Below are positions 8,870 through 16,911 of a stretch of DNA of 45,082 nucleotides, piece by piece. Location: assembly GCA_964489245.1 (NCBI GenBank), contig CAZAXU010000016.1:1-45082 (forward strand), read 5' to 3'. Position 1 is the stretch's first letter; each line of letters opens with the position of its first letter. The notes beneath the pieces are model-generated. The model was not told the origin of the DNA and did no database searches. It saw only the letters and a program-made list of their open reading frames with translations. A program made the position numbers and the translations under genes. The stretch comes from CAZAXU01 sp964489245. GTDB lineage: Bacteria; Bacteroidota; Bacteroidia; Flavobacteriales; Flavobacteriaceae.

Positions 8870-9386
8870 AATCACTAGTTTTAAATTGTTTAATTTCTTC
8901 AATTTGTTTTTTGGCATACTCCAGAAGTTCTATGCGCTTTTGAAAATTTTCTATCATGGCATTGATGATATTTTTGTTTTCACGATTTTTCTTAAAATCG
9001 AGTAACAGTCTCTGGTAGGCATTGTCCAAGATATTCAGTTGTTTCATGGTTTCATTAACCAATTTTTTGGTTTCGGGCGTTTCAATTGTTTCAATTTCTT
9101 TAATTTTCTCTTTGATAATAACAGCAAAGTAGTTTTCACTTCTTTTTATCTCGGGAGCATAATTGGAAATATCATTTTTTTGTGAGCGAACAAAATAAAT
9201 CTCGGAGCCAACGCCAACCAATAAAAGGAGAGAAGCTGCAATTGCCCACCATCTATAATGTTTGGGTTTGTTGTTTTTCACTCTTCCGATCAGTTTATTT
9301 TCAAATCTTTGTCGGTGCCCGTCAAGAGGTTCGTAAATATCAAATCGTTTTTTGTTATTTCTAAAAAAATTATCCAGCGAATTCAT
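8850..9386 (-). CDS. Single-pass membrane protein, probable anti-sigma factor
   Basis: 178 residues. A cytoplasmic N-terminus (about 45 residues, with FDIYEPLDGHRQRFENKL) precedes one transmembrane helix at about 46-66 (WWAIAASLLLLVGVG). A charged helical region that looks periplasmic follows (KKTK-, EIETIETPETKKL, KKQIEEIKQF). No zinc-binding HxxxCxxC motif is seen. Its role is inferred from position: its start overlaps the ECF sigma gene by 17 nt and its topology is that of anti-sigma factors. The same N-terminal pattern (F.IYEPLDGHRQRFE) is common in Bacteroidota genes that follow ECF sigma factors. Confidence 0.65.
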   Translation of the reverse strand: MNSLDNFFRNNKKRFDIYEPLDGHRQRFENKLIGRVKNNKPKHYRWWAIAASLLLLVGVGSEIYFVRSQKNDISNYAPEIKRSENYFAVIIKEKIKEIETIETPETKKLVNETMKQLNILDNAYQRLLLDFKKNRENKNIINAMIENFQKRIELLEYAKKQIEEIKQFKTSDYEYQQI

Positions 9387-9927
9387 AATGTTCTTTCAAA
9401 TTTTGTTTAAGTTTATTTTTTGCACGAGAAACAAGCGTTCGGATATTGGCGTATGAAATATCCATAATTTTTTGAATCTCTTCATAGTCGTATCCTTCAA
9501 TCAAGTATAAAGTCAAAGCAACACGATAATTATCTTTCAGTTTAGAGATTGTTTCTAAAACCGTTTTAATTTCCGGAGTATTTATATTCATTTCAGTTGA
9601 CACATCATCATTTTCAACTTCTTTTACAGATTCCAAACTAACCATTTTATATTTATTATTCTTCCGAACCCAATAAATACTTTCATTAATTACGATTTTT
9701 TTTAACCATGACCCGAATGTGGCATCTCCTTTAAAGCTGTTTAGTTTGGAAAAGGCTTTGATAAAAGCTTCTTGCATCACATCTTCAGCATCATGAAAAT
9801 CATTTACAATTCGATAGGCGGTATTATACATTGCCTTGCAATATCTATTGTAGATTTCAAGTTGTGCTTTTTGGTCATTTCGCTTGCAAGCTTCAATTAG
9901 TATTTCTATTTGATTCGAATCTCTCAA
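9370..9927 (-). CDS. ECF-family RNA polymerase sigma factor
   Basis: 185 residues, a normal ECF length. Region 2 spans about residues 20-88, with YNTAYRIVNDFHDAEDVMQEAF, GDATFGSWLKKIVINESIYWVRK. Region 4 spans about 128-178, with LKDNYRVALTLYLIEGYDYEEIQKIM and a helix-turn-helix ending ANIRTLVSRAKNKLKQNL. It should direct RNA polymerase to its own operon and related promoters when released by the downstream anti-sigma protein. It is the first gene of a five-gene minus-strand cluster with 17- and 20-nt overlaps. Divergently from it, OsmC is transcribed after a 137-nt gap. Confidence 0.92.
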   Translation of the reverse strand: MRDSNQIEILIEACKRNDQKAQLEIYNRYCKAMYNTAYRIVNDFHDAEDVMQEAFIKAFSKLNSFKGDATFGSWLKKIVINESIYWVRKNNKYKMVSLESVKEVENDDVSTEMNINTPEIKTVLETISKLKDNYRVALTLYLIEGYDYEEIQKIMDISYANIRTLVSRAKNKLKQNLKEHYEFAG

Positions 9928-10037
9928 TTAATGTCAATTGGTTGATAAAATATTTTCCTAAAATGAATTACACCCTAAAGATACGTAAACAATTGTTTTG
10001 TTACAGTGTTTGTGATTTTATTTGACATTTTTTTTTG

Positions 10038-10045
10038 TAGTTTTG
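10038..10045 (+). promoter_or_regulatory. Candidate -7 element of the OsmC gene
   Basis: TAGTTTTG matches TAnnTTTG and lies 19 nt upstream of the ATG at 10065. The nearest TTG elements (10022 and 10010) give spacers of 13 and 25 nt, both outside the usual range, so the -33 element is unclear. Confidence 0.45.
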
Positions 10046-10064
10046 CATCGATAAAAAAACAATT

Positions 10065-10493
10065 ATGGCAAAAACAAAATTAACTTGGAAACGGGGCATG
10101 CAATTCGATGCAGATACAATCGGTTTGGATAAGCCCTTGACAATTGATGCGGAAGAAAAATTTGGAGGTAGAAACTATGGATATAATCCAAAACCTTTAA
10201 TGTTGGTGGCACTTGCCGGATGCACCGGACTAGATGTGGCATCCTTAATGGCAAAGATGAGAATTGATAATGATGTAAAAGATTTTACGGTTGATGTGGA
10301 AGCAAGCATGACAGACGAACATCCTAAATATTTTGACAAAGTCCATGTGGTTTATAATTTTGTGGGAACCAATATGAATGAAGAGAAATTGACCAAATGC
10401 GTGTCACTTTCTGAAAGTCGCTACTGTGGAGTTTTTAAAATGTTCAGAACTTTTGCGGATGTGACATACGAAATTAATTTTATCAAGGCATAA
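10065..10493 (+). CDS. OsmC/Ohr family protein (YhfA-like peroxiredoxin fold)
   Basis: 142 residues, normal for the family. The two redox cysteines of OsmC-type proteins are present: Cys53 in LAGCTGLDVASL and Cys121 in SESRYCGV. An extra Cys112 lies nearby. The family detoxifies organic hydroperoxides using thiol reductants in the cytoplasm. This protein is closer to the short YhfA/OsmC branch than to Ohr. It is a single gene with its own promoter and terminator, divergent from the ECF sigma operon. Confidence 0.85.
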   Translation: MAKTKLTWKRGMQFDADTIGLDKPLTIDAEEKFGGRNYGYNPKPLMLVALAGCTGLDVASLMAKMRIDNDVKDFTVDVEASMTDEHPKYFDKVHVVYNFVGTNMNEEKLTKCVSLSESRYCGVFKMFRTFADVTYEINFIKA

Positions 10494-10517
10494 ACAAAAA
10501 ATTATGTTTGATATGAG

Positions 10518-10546
10518 AATCCTACTTCTGAAGTGGGATTTTTTTA
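10518..10546 (+). terminator. Terminator after the OsmC gene
   Basis: AATCCTACTT and AAGTGGGATT pair over 10 bp (one G-U) around a CTG loop, followed by six Ts and ATTTT. Confidence 0.75.
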
Positions 10547-10616
10547 TTTTTAGTTCATACTTTTTTGTGTAATTTAGCGTTCTAAGAAAGTTAGACTTGA
10601 AATTAAATCTTATTTG

Positions 10617-13328
10617 ATGAAGCCAATCAAACAAAACTACATATATTTCATATTTTTTATTGTTTTGTTGAGTATTATTAATTGCTCTCCGAAACACAAC
10701 AATTTGGTCAACAGAAATCTGCATGCACTATCAACCAAGTATAATGTGGTGTTCAATGGCGAGCAAGCTTTGGAAGCAGAACTGAAAAATATCAATGAAA
10801 AATATCATGACAATTTTTTCGATTTATTAGCCGTGGAAAAATTTAAAGTTGAAGACGAAGTTTTTCTTCCGGGACAAGTAAAAAATAGCAAGCTTGACAA
10901 GGCGGAGGAAAAAGCCGTTAAAGCCATTCAAAAACATTCCATGAACACGGATGGCGAAGAACATAATCGGAAAATAGATGAAGCATATATGCTCTTGGGA
11001 AAAAGTCGTTATTACCAGAAAAGGTTTTTGGCGGCGATAGACGCTTTTAACTATGTGGTGTATAATGATTTCAAGTCGAATTTGAGAAAAGATTTCAAGC
11101 TGTGGAGAGAGAAAACAAACATTCGTTTGAACAATAATGAAGAAGCCATCAGGGAGTTGAAAGACCTGATTAGAAAAAAAGACACGCCGAAAAATATTGT
11201 TTCTGAAGCCAAAGCATATATAGGACAGGCTTATATCAATACGGACAGTCTTAATCGTGCAGCTGAATTTTTGGGACAAGCTGCCGTGTTGAGCAATTCA
11301 AAAGAAAAGCGTGCGAGATATTTTTTTATTGCTGCCCAGTTGTTGGATAAAACAAACCGAAAAGATTCCGCTATCGGTTTTCTGAAACAAATAGAAGATC
11401 TAAATAAACCGTTGAAATATGCCATTCAAGCAGAACTTTATCGATACCATTTGTCTTTAGATAAAAAAGATTTGCATTCGGAAATGTTAGACAAACTGAA
11501 TAAGTATTTAGGGAAATATGAATATCATAAGTACTATCCGTATATCAATTATGAAATAGGAGAGATATTTCACTCGGAGGACAGCTTGAAAAGAGCGGTG
11601 CAATATTATACGGAAGCGGCAAGACATCAAGACAAAAGATTGCAAGAAGAAGCTTATGGTAAAATGGCTGATATAGGTTTTCACAAAAAAAATTATTTGA
11701 TGGCAGGGAATTATTTGGACAGTCTGCTGCAGGTGATGTCAAAAAAGACTTTGAAATATCTAAAAACCAAACACAAAAGAAACAATATTGATGAAGTGGT
11801 GCAATTGGAAAAGACTATCAAAACCAATGACAGCCTGATGAAAATGGTTCAAATGGATAGTTTAGGAAGAGTGAAGGCAATTCAAGCCTATATTGAAAAG
11901 CTTAAAGAGAAAGAAGAAGAAAATGAAAAAAATGAAGCAGGAATTGCATCGACAAAAACAAAATACACATCTTTTTATTTTTATAATGAGAGCTTAGTCA
12001 GCAAAGGTAAAAATATTTTCAAAAAAAGATGGGGAGAGATAAATCTGACCGATATGTGGCGCTTGAAAGACAAAAAAAATTATGAAGATATTGATGATGG
12101 TGAGGAAATTGGAGATAAAGAAGTTTCAGAAGAAGATGTTGAAAAAAACTTGCCGAAGAAATACCGCGTGTCTTATTATTACGCACAAATACCCACAGCC
12201 CGGAAAGATGTTGACAGTATTGCTGCAGAAACCAATCGAGCACACTATCAAGTCGGGATGATTTATTTTGAAAAATTCAAAGAAAATACAAAAGCCGGAG
12301 AACATTTGGAAAAAATGTTGGCAGAACATCCTGATGAAAAATTAGTGCCTCCGGCAAAGTATTATCTTCATAAGCTATATAAAGAACAAGGAAAAACACA
12401 ATTGGCGGAAAAATTATCAAATGAGATATTAAAAACATATCCCGATAGTGTTTTTGCAGATTTAATCAGAAATCCCGGAAAAGTTTCCGGCAAATCTAAC
12501 AAGGAATTTCAAGAGGATTATAAAAATATTTATACCTTGTTTGATGCACAAGAATATATTCGGTTATTGGAACAAGCCGAAGTTTTTGAAAACAAGTTTA
12601 GATTTCATCCGGAGTTGGCAAAAATAGAATTGCTGAAAGCAGCATCTATTGGCAGATTGAAAGGTTTGGATGCTTATGAAAAAGCTTTGAGAGAAATCAT
12701 TTTGAAATATCCCGGAACAGCCTATGCAAATGCAGCAAAACAGCGAATGGGTTTGGTGAATAAATATAAGAGTGTCAAATATAAAAAGAATCCGAAAGAT
12801 ACTTATAAGTTGGTTGTTTTGACAGCCAGTGAATCACAAAATATTGAAAATTCAAAATCCTGTATGGAGCAAATCAAAACCAAAACCAATAGTGCCGGTT
12901 TAGACTTGACAGTAGATTTATTCACTGAACATCAATCGTTTGTTGTGCTTCATAATTTCATTAGCAATGAGTCTGCTACCTATTTAAAAGAATTATTTGC
13001 ATCAACCACTTGCACTGCAAATGAATATTTCGTAATTTCGTCGAATAATTACAAGATTCTTCAACTCACAAAGAATATAAAAGCTTATAAAGAATTCCTA
13101 GCCGGAGTTTCGGAAGATGAGAAGAAAATCTTAAACGAAAAATCTTCAGGGAAACAATCTGAAAAAAAAGAGGAAAAGAAAGAAATGCCGAAGAAAGGCA
13201 GTAGAGGCAGTCAGAAAAAGGAGAAAGACGGAGATCCTGCAAAAATGAATCCCGGCAGCCGTCCGGATCAGGACACTCCGATGCCTCCAAACCCGGGGAA
13301 GAAACAGGTGATTGAAAAACTGAAATAA
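10617..13328 (+). CDS. sprE: TPR lipoprotein of the type IX secretion system (SprE/PorW-like)
   Basis: 903 residues. Lipoprotein signal with Cys23 (LSIINC). The region after it (NRNLHALSTKYNVVFNGEQALEAEL, then YHDNFFDLLAVEKF) is characteristic of SprE (Flavobacterium) and PorW (Porphyromonas), lipoproteins required for T9SS secretion and gliding or virulence. Many TPR-like helices follow (for example LLGKSRYYQKRFLAAIDAFNYVV). The C-terminus is a low-complexity Lys/Glu/Pro-rich tail (after about 840) ending in PMPPNPGKKQVIEKLK. The ATG at 10617 is chosen over the TTG at 10614. It is followed 19 nt later by a bactofilin, so the two are probably co-transcribed. The cargo gene at 3944-5836 is a likely client of the same machinery. 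Confidence 0.82.
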   Translation: MKPIKQNYIYFIFFIVLLSIINCSPKHNNLVNRNLHALSTKYNVVFNGEQALEAELKNINEKYHDNFFDLLAVEKFKVEDEVFLPGQVKNSKLDKAEEKAVKAIQKHSMNTDGEEHNRKIDEAYMLLGKSRYYQKRFLAAIDAFNYVVYNDFKSNLRKDFKLWREKTNIRLNNNEEAIRELKDLIRKKDTPKNIVSEAKAYIGQAYINTDSLNRAAEFLGQAAVLSNSKEKRARYFFIAAQLLDKTNRKDSAIGFLKQIEDLNKPLKYAIQAELYRYHLSLDKKDLHSEMLDKLNKYLGKYEYHKYYPYINYEIGEIFHSEDSLKRAVQYYTEAARHQDKRLQEEAYGKMADIGFHKKNYLMAGNYLDSLLQVMSKKTLKYLKTKHKRNNIDEVVQLEKTIKTNDSLMKMVQMDSLGRVKAIQAYIEKLKEKEEENEKNEAGIASTKTKYTSFYFYNESLVSKGKNIFKKRWGEINLTDMWRLKDKKNYEDIDDGEEIGDKEVSEEDVEKNLPKKYRVSYYYAQIPTARKDVDSIAAETNRAHYQVGMIYFEKFKENTKAGEHLEKMLAEHPDEKLVPPAKYYLHKLYKEQGKTQLAEKLSNEILKTYPDSVFADLIRNPGKVSGKSNKEFQEDYKNIYTLFDAQEYIRLLEQAEVFENKFRFHPELAKIELLKAASIGRLKGLDAYEKALREIILKYPGTAYANAAKQRMGLVNKYKSVKYKKNPKDTYKLVVLTASESQNIENSKSCMEQIKTKTNSAGLDLTVDLFTEHQSFVVLHNFISNESATYLKELFASTTCTANEYFVISSNNYKILQLTKNIKAYKEFLAGVSEDEKKILNEKSSGKQSEKKEEKKEMPKKGSRGSQKKEKDGDPAKMNPGSRPDQDTPMPPNPGKKQVIEKLK

Positions 13329-13347
13329 CAACCAAATAATTTATACC

Positions 13348-13740
13348 ATGTTTGCAGAAAAAAAGAAGAACAGTAGTGAACTGTCAAAATTGCCCAATCA
13401 TATTGGCGTAACATCAAAATTCAAAGGAGATATTGTTTCTCAAGAAGATTTTAGAATTGACGGTCAGTTTGAGGGGAATTTAACAACCACGTCCAAAATA
13501 GTTCTAGGAGAAAAAGGCGTTTTAAAGGGGAACATTAAATGTGCCAATGCAGAAGTTCTCGGTGTCATTTCCGGAGATTTGGTGGTTGATAATCTTTTGA
13601 GTATCAAAGCCACAGCATCTATTGATGGCAATATTACAATAGGAAAACTAGCCATTGAACCCGGTGCCGTTTTCAATGCAACTTGCGAAATGAAAGGAGC
13701 CGGAAAATCTCAATATGCAACACCTCCAAAAACAAAATAG
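13348..13740 (+). CDS. Bactofilin (polymer-forming cytoskeletal protein)
   Basis: 130 residues. The central domain (about 18-115) is a regular beta-helix with hydrophobic positions every six residues or so: VTSKFKGDIVSQEDFRIDG, then LTTTSKIVLGEKGVLKGNI, then ASIDGNITIGKLAIEPGAVF. Short charged tails flank it, as in known bactofilins, which polymerise without nucleotide and scaffold cell-wall or division proteins. The last 26 nt overlap the start of the AtpZ-like gene, which ties expression of this gene to the ATP synthase cluster. Confidence 0.88.
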   Translation: MFAEKKKNSSELSKLPNHIGVTSKFKGDIVSQEDFRIDGQFEGNLTTTSKIVLGEKGVLKGNIKCANAEVLGVISGDLVVDNLLSIKATASIDGNITIGKLAIEPGAVFNATCEMKGAGKSQYATPPKTK

Positions 13741-13945
13741 CAAAAAGAAGTACAATAAGATTATTCGATTTACATCTATTCCCTTTGAGATGTTTTTCAC
13801 CATTTTCGGAGGCTATAAGCTAGGCGAATGGCTTGACACAAAATATCCCAATCCGGATAATTTATATACAATTATTTTCTCTTTTGTTGCAATCATGCTG
13901 GCAATGGGATTGATTATCTATAGAGTAAAAAGAATTTTTAAATGA
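13715..13945 (+). CDS. AtpZ/AtpI-family ATP synthase accessory protein
   Basis: 76 residues. A basic N-terminus is followed by two transmembrane helices, about 19-34 (FTSIPFEMFFTIFGGYKLGEWLD) and 47-68 (LYTIIFSFVAIMLAMGLIIYRV). The hairpin with GGYKLGEWLD between and the position in front of the F0 genes identify the AtpZ/AtpI group, thought to help assemble the c-ring or supply Mg2+/Ca2+. It overlaps the bactofilin gene by 26 nt. The next gene begins 2 nt after its stop. Confidence 0.8.
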   Translation: MQHLQKQNSKKKYNKIIRFTSIPFEMFFTIFGGYKLGEWLDTKYPNPDNLYTIIFSFVAIMLAMGLIIYRVKRIFK

Positions 13946-13946
13946 T

Positions 13947-14336
13947 ATGAAAAAAATTCTTTTATTATTGCTCTCTCTTCCGCCAATATTACTTATAATA
14001 TATTATGTGCATTTGTATCTTGTCGATTATTTTGAAGTTGCCGATACTGCTTTGGCAACGAAATTCTATTTGTTTATCACGGGAGTAACAATTCTGGTTA
14101 TTACCAATTTGTTGTTGACTTATTTTTTGAAGCATAAGTATATAGGTTTTGTTTTTTTGGCTTGGTCTATGATAAAAATTATGTTGGTAATGGGATTTTT
14201 TTTAGCTTTTGTGCTGAAAAAGAAAATAGCCGTTTCCAATAATACCATTTATGATTTTGTGATTATTTATATGCTCTATCTGTTTTATGAAATCATCTTT
14301 GCCACACAACTTTTAAGCATAAAAAAGTATGGCTAA
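13947..14336 (+). CDS. Four-helix membrane protein of the ATP synthase cluster (AtpI/DUF6168-like)
   Basis: 129 residues with four transmembrane segments: about 5-25 (LLLLSLPPILLIIYYVHLYL), 39-62, 67-92 and 103-122. It occupies the position of AtpI (uncI) just before atpB in Bacteroidota and is weakly similar in layout to the small DUF6168 membrane proteins. Role in ATP synthase assembly is inferred from position only. It starts 2 nt after the AtpZ-like gene. Confidence 0.6.
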   Translation: MKKILLLLLSLPPILLIIYYVHLYLVDYFEVADTALATKFYLFITGVTILVITNLLLTYFLKHKYIGFVFLAWSMIKIMLVMGFFLAFVLKKKIAVSNNTIYDFVIIYMLYLFYEIIFATQLLSIKKYG

Positions 14337-14351
14337 AAGAAAAAAATATCT

Positions 14352-14359
14352 TACTTTTG
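14352..14359 (+). promoter_or_regulatory. Candidate internal promoter in front of atpB
   Basis: TACTTTTG matches TAnnTTTG, 20 nt upstream of the atpB start at 14379. No TTG at the ideal distance is seen. It could give the structural ATP synthase genes transcription independent of the bactofilin and AtpZ genes. Confidence 0.4.
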
Positions 14360-14378
14360 CGAAAATCTTATTTGGAAC

Positions 14379-15467
14379 ATGATGAATAAACATTTTAGAA
14401 TTGTATTCTTGTCTATTTTATTGTTAGGATTCAATTTTTCTTTTGCGCAGCACGAAGCTGAAAAACAGGAAGTTACAGATGCGCATCAAACTGAAGAAAA
14501 AGTCTTTGATGCCACGGAAATGATCAATCACCACTTGGCAGATTCTCATGACTATCAATTTGAACTTCCTTTTTTTCATAAGACTTTTTATCTTCCGGTT
14601 ATTCTCTGGACAAACAACGGACTAACTGTCTTTTCATCAAGAGAATTCCAAGATGACGAACACGGAGAAGTGATTGTTGAAAAAAACGAACAACAATTCA
14701 AAAGAATACACGATTTGATTGTCTATGCAGATAAGGTTGAAGAACATGCCGATCCAAATGAAGTCACATTGGAGCAAAGACCTTTGGATTTTTCGATTAC
14801 AAAAAATGTTTTTTCTATGTTTTTGACATTCATGGCAATTTTGTTGATTTTGTTCTATGTAAAAAAATCTTATAGCGATAACAGTGTGCCAAAAGGAATT
14901 GCGAGCTTTATAGAACCTTTGGTTGTATTTGTAAGAGACGATTTGGCAAAAGAAAATATCGGACCGAAATATGAAAAATTTGTTCCGTTTTTGCTGACAG
15001 TATTTTTCTTTATACTGTTTAGCAATCTATTCGGACTGATTCCGTTTTCACCTTTCGGATACAACTTGACCGGCAATATGACAGTGACCTTTGTTTTAGC
15101 AACCATTGTGTTTATCATTACGAGTGTAAACGGAAACAAAGGATATTGGTCGCATATACTGTGGCCTCCCGGCGTGCCGGTTATTTTGAAACCCTTTATC
15201 GCATTGATTGAGATTTTGGGAATATTTACCAAACCTTTTGCCTTGATGATTCGTCTGTTTGCTAATATCTTTGCAGGACACACCATTATTTTGACCTTTG
15301 TCTCATTGATATTTGTTTTTAAAAACTGGGGAGTTCCTTTTGCTTCGGCTTTTGCAACAATATTTATGTATATCAGTGAATTATTGGTGGCATTCTTACA
15401 AGCATATGTGTTCACGCTTCTCTCTGCAATTTATTTTGCAATGGCAGTAAAAGAAGAAGCACATTAA
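14379..15467 (+). CDS. atpB: ATP synthase F0 subunit a
   Basis: 362 residues. It forms the proton half-channels next to the c-ring. The N-terminus has a signal peptide (about 1-24, ending SFAQ) and a long extracytoplasmic extension rich in His, Glu and Asp (24-140), a Bacteroidota feature not found in E. coli AtpB (271 residues). Transmembrane helices follow. The essential arginine is Arg292 in ALMIRLFANIFAGH. The C-terminal helix carries LLVAFLQAYVFTLL (Gln341). Start: two ATGs in tandem at 14379 and 14382. Confidence 0.95.
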   Translation: MMNKHFRIVFLSILLLGFNFSFAQHEAEKQEVTDAHQTEEKVFDATEMINHHLADSHDYQFELPFFHKTFYLPVILWTNNGLTVFSSREFQDDEHGEVIVEKNEQQFKRIHDLIVYADKVEEHADPNEVTLEQRPLDFSITKNVFSMFLTFMAILLILFYVKKSYSDNSVPKGIASFIEPLVVFVRDDLAKENIGPKYEKFVPFLLTVFFFILFSNLFGLIPFSPFGYNLTGNMTVTFVLATIVFIITSVNGNKGYWSHILWPPGVPVILKPFIALIEILGIFTKPFALMIRLFANIFAGHTIILTFVSLIFVFKNWGVPFASAFATIFMYISELLVAFLQAYVFTLLSAIYFAMAVKEEAH

Positions 15468-15575
15468 TAAAAAAAAAACGAAGGTTTTATTTTTGATAAA
15501 ATCTTCAATAAAATACAGCCGACGGCAGAAGCCAAAAGCTAATAGTTGAATATTAACCATAAAAAACAAAAAGTT

Positions 15576-15785
15576 ATGTCAGCATCAATTGGAGCAGGAG
15601 TAGGAGCAGGTTTAGCAGCTATCGGAGCCGGATTAGGAATCGGTAGAATTGGAGGTTCTGCATTAGAATCTTCAGCAAGACAACCTGAGCTTTACGGAAA
15701 GCTATTTACTTTGATGATTGTTGCAGCTGCATTGGTAGAAGGTGTTGCCTTCTTCGCGGTTGTTGTAGCAATGGGAGCAAAGTAA
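15576..15785 (+). CDS. atpE: ATP synthase F0 subunit c
   Basis: 69 residues in two transmembrane helices joined by the conserved polar loop ARQPE (34-38). The proton-carrying carboxylate is Glu55 in AAALVEGVAFF. The helix-1 Gln and the Ser/Thr after the Glu that mark Na+-type rings are absent, so the enzyme should be proton-coupled. The ATG at 15576 (MSASIGAGVGAG) is chosen; a longer frame from a TTG at 15546 adds ten polar residues not seen in the family. A strong hairpin follows the gene. Confidence 0.96.
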   Translation: MSASIGAGVGAGLAAIGAGLGIGRIGGSALESSARQPELYGKLFTLMIVAAALVEGVAFFAVVVAMGAK

Positions 15786-15794
15786 AACAAAATC

Positions 15795-15829
15795 AAGAAA
15801 ACCTTTAACGGTTGGTTAAAGGTTTTCTT
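15795..15829 (+). terminator. Strong hairpin between atpE and atpF (partial terminator or RNA stabiliser)
   Basis: AAGAAAACCTTTAAC and GTTAAAGGTTTTCTT form a perfect 15-bp stem with a 5-nt loop, followed by TTTGAATTTT. It looks like an intrinsic terminator but lies inside the operon, right after the c-subunit gene. Partial termination or protection of the upstream mRNA would favour the c subunit, which is needed in 8-15 copies per enzyme. Confidence 0.75.
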
Positions 15830-15870
15830 TTGAATTTTAAAATTTAAAAGATTATAAAAATATATAAATT

Positions 15871-16362
15871 ATGAATTTACTTCATCCTGAAACTTTGGTA
15901 TTTTGGACGACTTTGTTCTTCTTACTTTTCTTTTTCTTGTTTGTGAAAATGGCATGGAAGCCCATTTTAAAAACAATAAAAGACAGAGAAGCATCAATTG
16001 AAAATGCTCTGGCAGAAGCCGATAAAGCACGTGAAGAAATGGCAAAGTTGAATGCCGATAATCAAAAAATTCTGAACGAGGCAAGAGCAGAAAGAGATCA
16101 AATGCTCAAGGAAGCGAAAGAACTCAAAGAACAATTGATTTCTAAAGCGAGAGAAGAAGCACAACACGAAGCAAATAAAGAGGTGGAAAAAGCCAAAATA
16201 GTTATTGAAAGCGAAAAACAAGCAGCTATCAAAGAATTGAAAAATCAAGTTTCGGAATTGTCAATCTCTATTGCTGAAAAAGTAATCGACAGTGAGTTGA
16301 GCGATAAAAATGCCCAACTAAAACATGTTGAAAAACTAATATCAGAAATAAAGTTGAATTAA
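15871..16362 (+). CDS. atpF: ATP synthase F0 subunit b
   Basis: 163 residues. One N-terminal transmembrane helix (about 8-27, LVFWTTLFFLLFFFLFVKMAW) followed by a long charged coiled coil, the peripheral stalk (ALAEADKAREEMAKLNADNQ and onward), that binds subunit delta. Length and layout are normal for the family. atpH starts 2 nt after its stop. Confidence 0.95.
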   Translation: MNLLHPETLVFWTTLFFLLFFFLFVKMAWKPILKTIKDREASIENALAEADKAREEMAKLNADNQKILNEARAERDQMLKEAKELKEQLISKAREEAQHEANKEVEKAKIVIESEKQAAIKELKNQVSELSISIAEKVIDSELSDKNAQLKHVEKLISEIKLN

Positions 16363-16364
16363 TT

Positions 16365-16895
16365 ATGAGTAATAAAGCAGCAAAGCGCTATGCCAAAGCA
16401 TTTTTTGAGTTAGCATCTAACAGGATTGAAGATGCCAACCAAGATATGATTTTGGTCCGGAAAACCATTCAAAACAGTTCAGAACTGAAAAAAGTTTTGA
16501 GCAATCCCACGATTAACGCTTCTAAAAAGCTGAATATAGTCAAAACGATTTTTGAAAATAAGATTTCTGATTTAGCTACAAAACTCGTTCAACTTTTGGG
16601 AGAAAAAGACCGTTTGAGTTTACTCGAACAGGTTGCAATCTCTTTTGAAGAATTGTATAAAAAAAGTAAAAAAATCAGAGAGGCAAGCGTTGTTTCCGCC
16701 GTTCCGTTGAACAAGGAGTTGGAAACAGCTATTTTCAATAAAATCAAGGAACTGACAGGGAGCAATGAAGTTAGTCTGAAAAATATTGTCGATTCAAGCA
16801 TTATAGGAGGATTTATCCTGAACATAAACGACTTGAAATATGATGCCAGCATATCAGGAAAACTGGCAAAAATCAAATCAAAATTAGTAGAATAA
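16365..16895 (+). CDS. atpH: ATP synthase F1 subunit delta
   Basis: 176 residues. N-terminal helical domain begins KRYAKAFFELA, the OSCP/delta signature. The C-terminal part contains GGFILNINDLKYDASISGKLAKIK, the other family signature. It connects the alpha subunits to the b stalk. It is 2 nt after atpF and 16 nt before atpA. Confidence 0.94.
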   Translation: MSNKAAKRYAKAFFELASNRIEDANQDMILVRKTIQNSSELKKVLSNPTINASKKLNIVKTIFENKISDLATKLVQLLGEKDRLSLLEQVAISFEELYKKSKKIREASVVSAVPLNKELETAIFNKIKELTGSNEVSLKNIVDSSIIGGFILNINDLKYDASISGKLAKIKSKLVE

Positions 16896-16911
16896 AAAAA
16901 CAATTATAGAT

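Noticed and set aside
10827..11279. 150-codon minus-strand open frame
   Set aside because: Antisense to sprE; composition typical of the reverse complement of Lys/Glu-rich coding DNA.
14870..15415. 181-codon minus-strand open frame
   Set aside because: Antisense to atpB, without family features.
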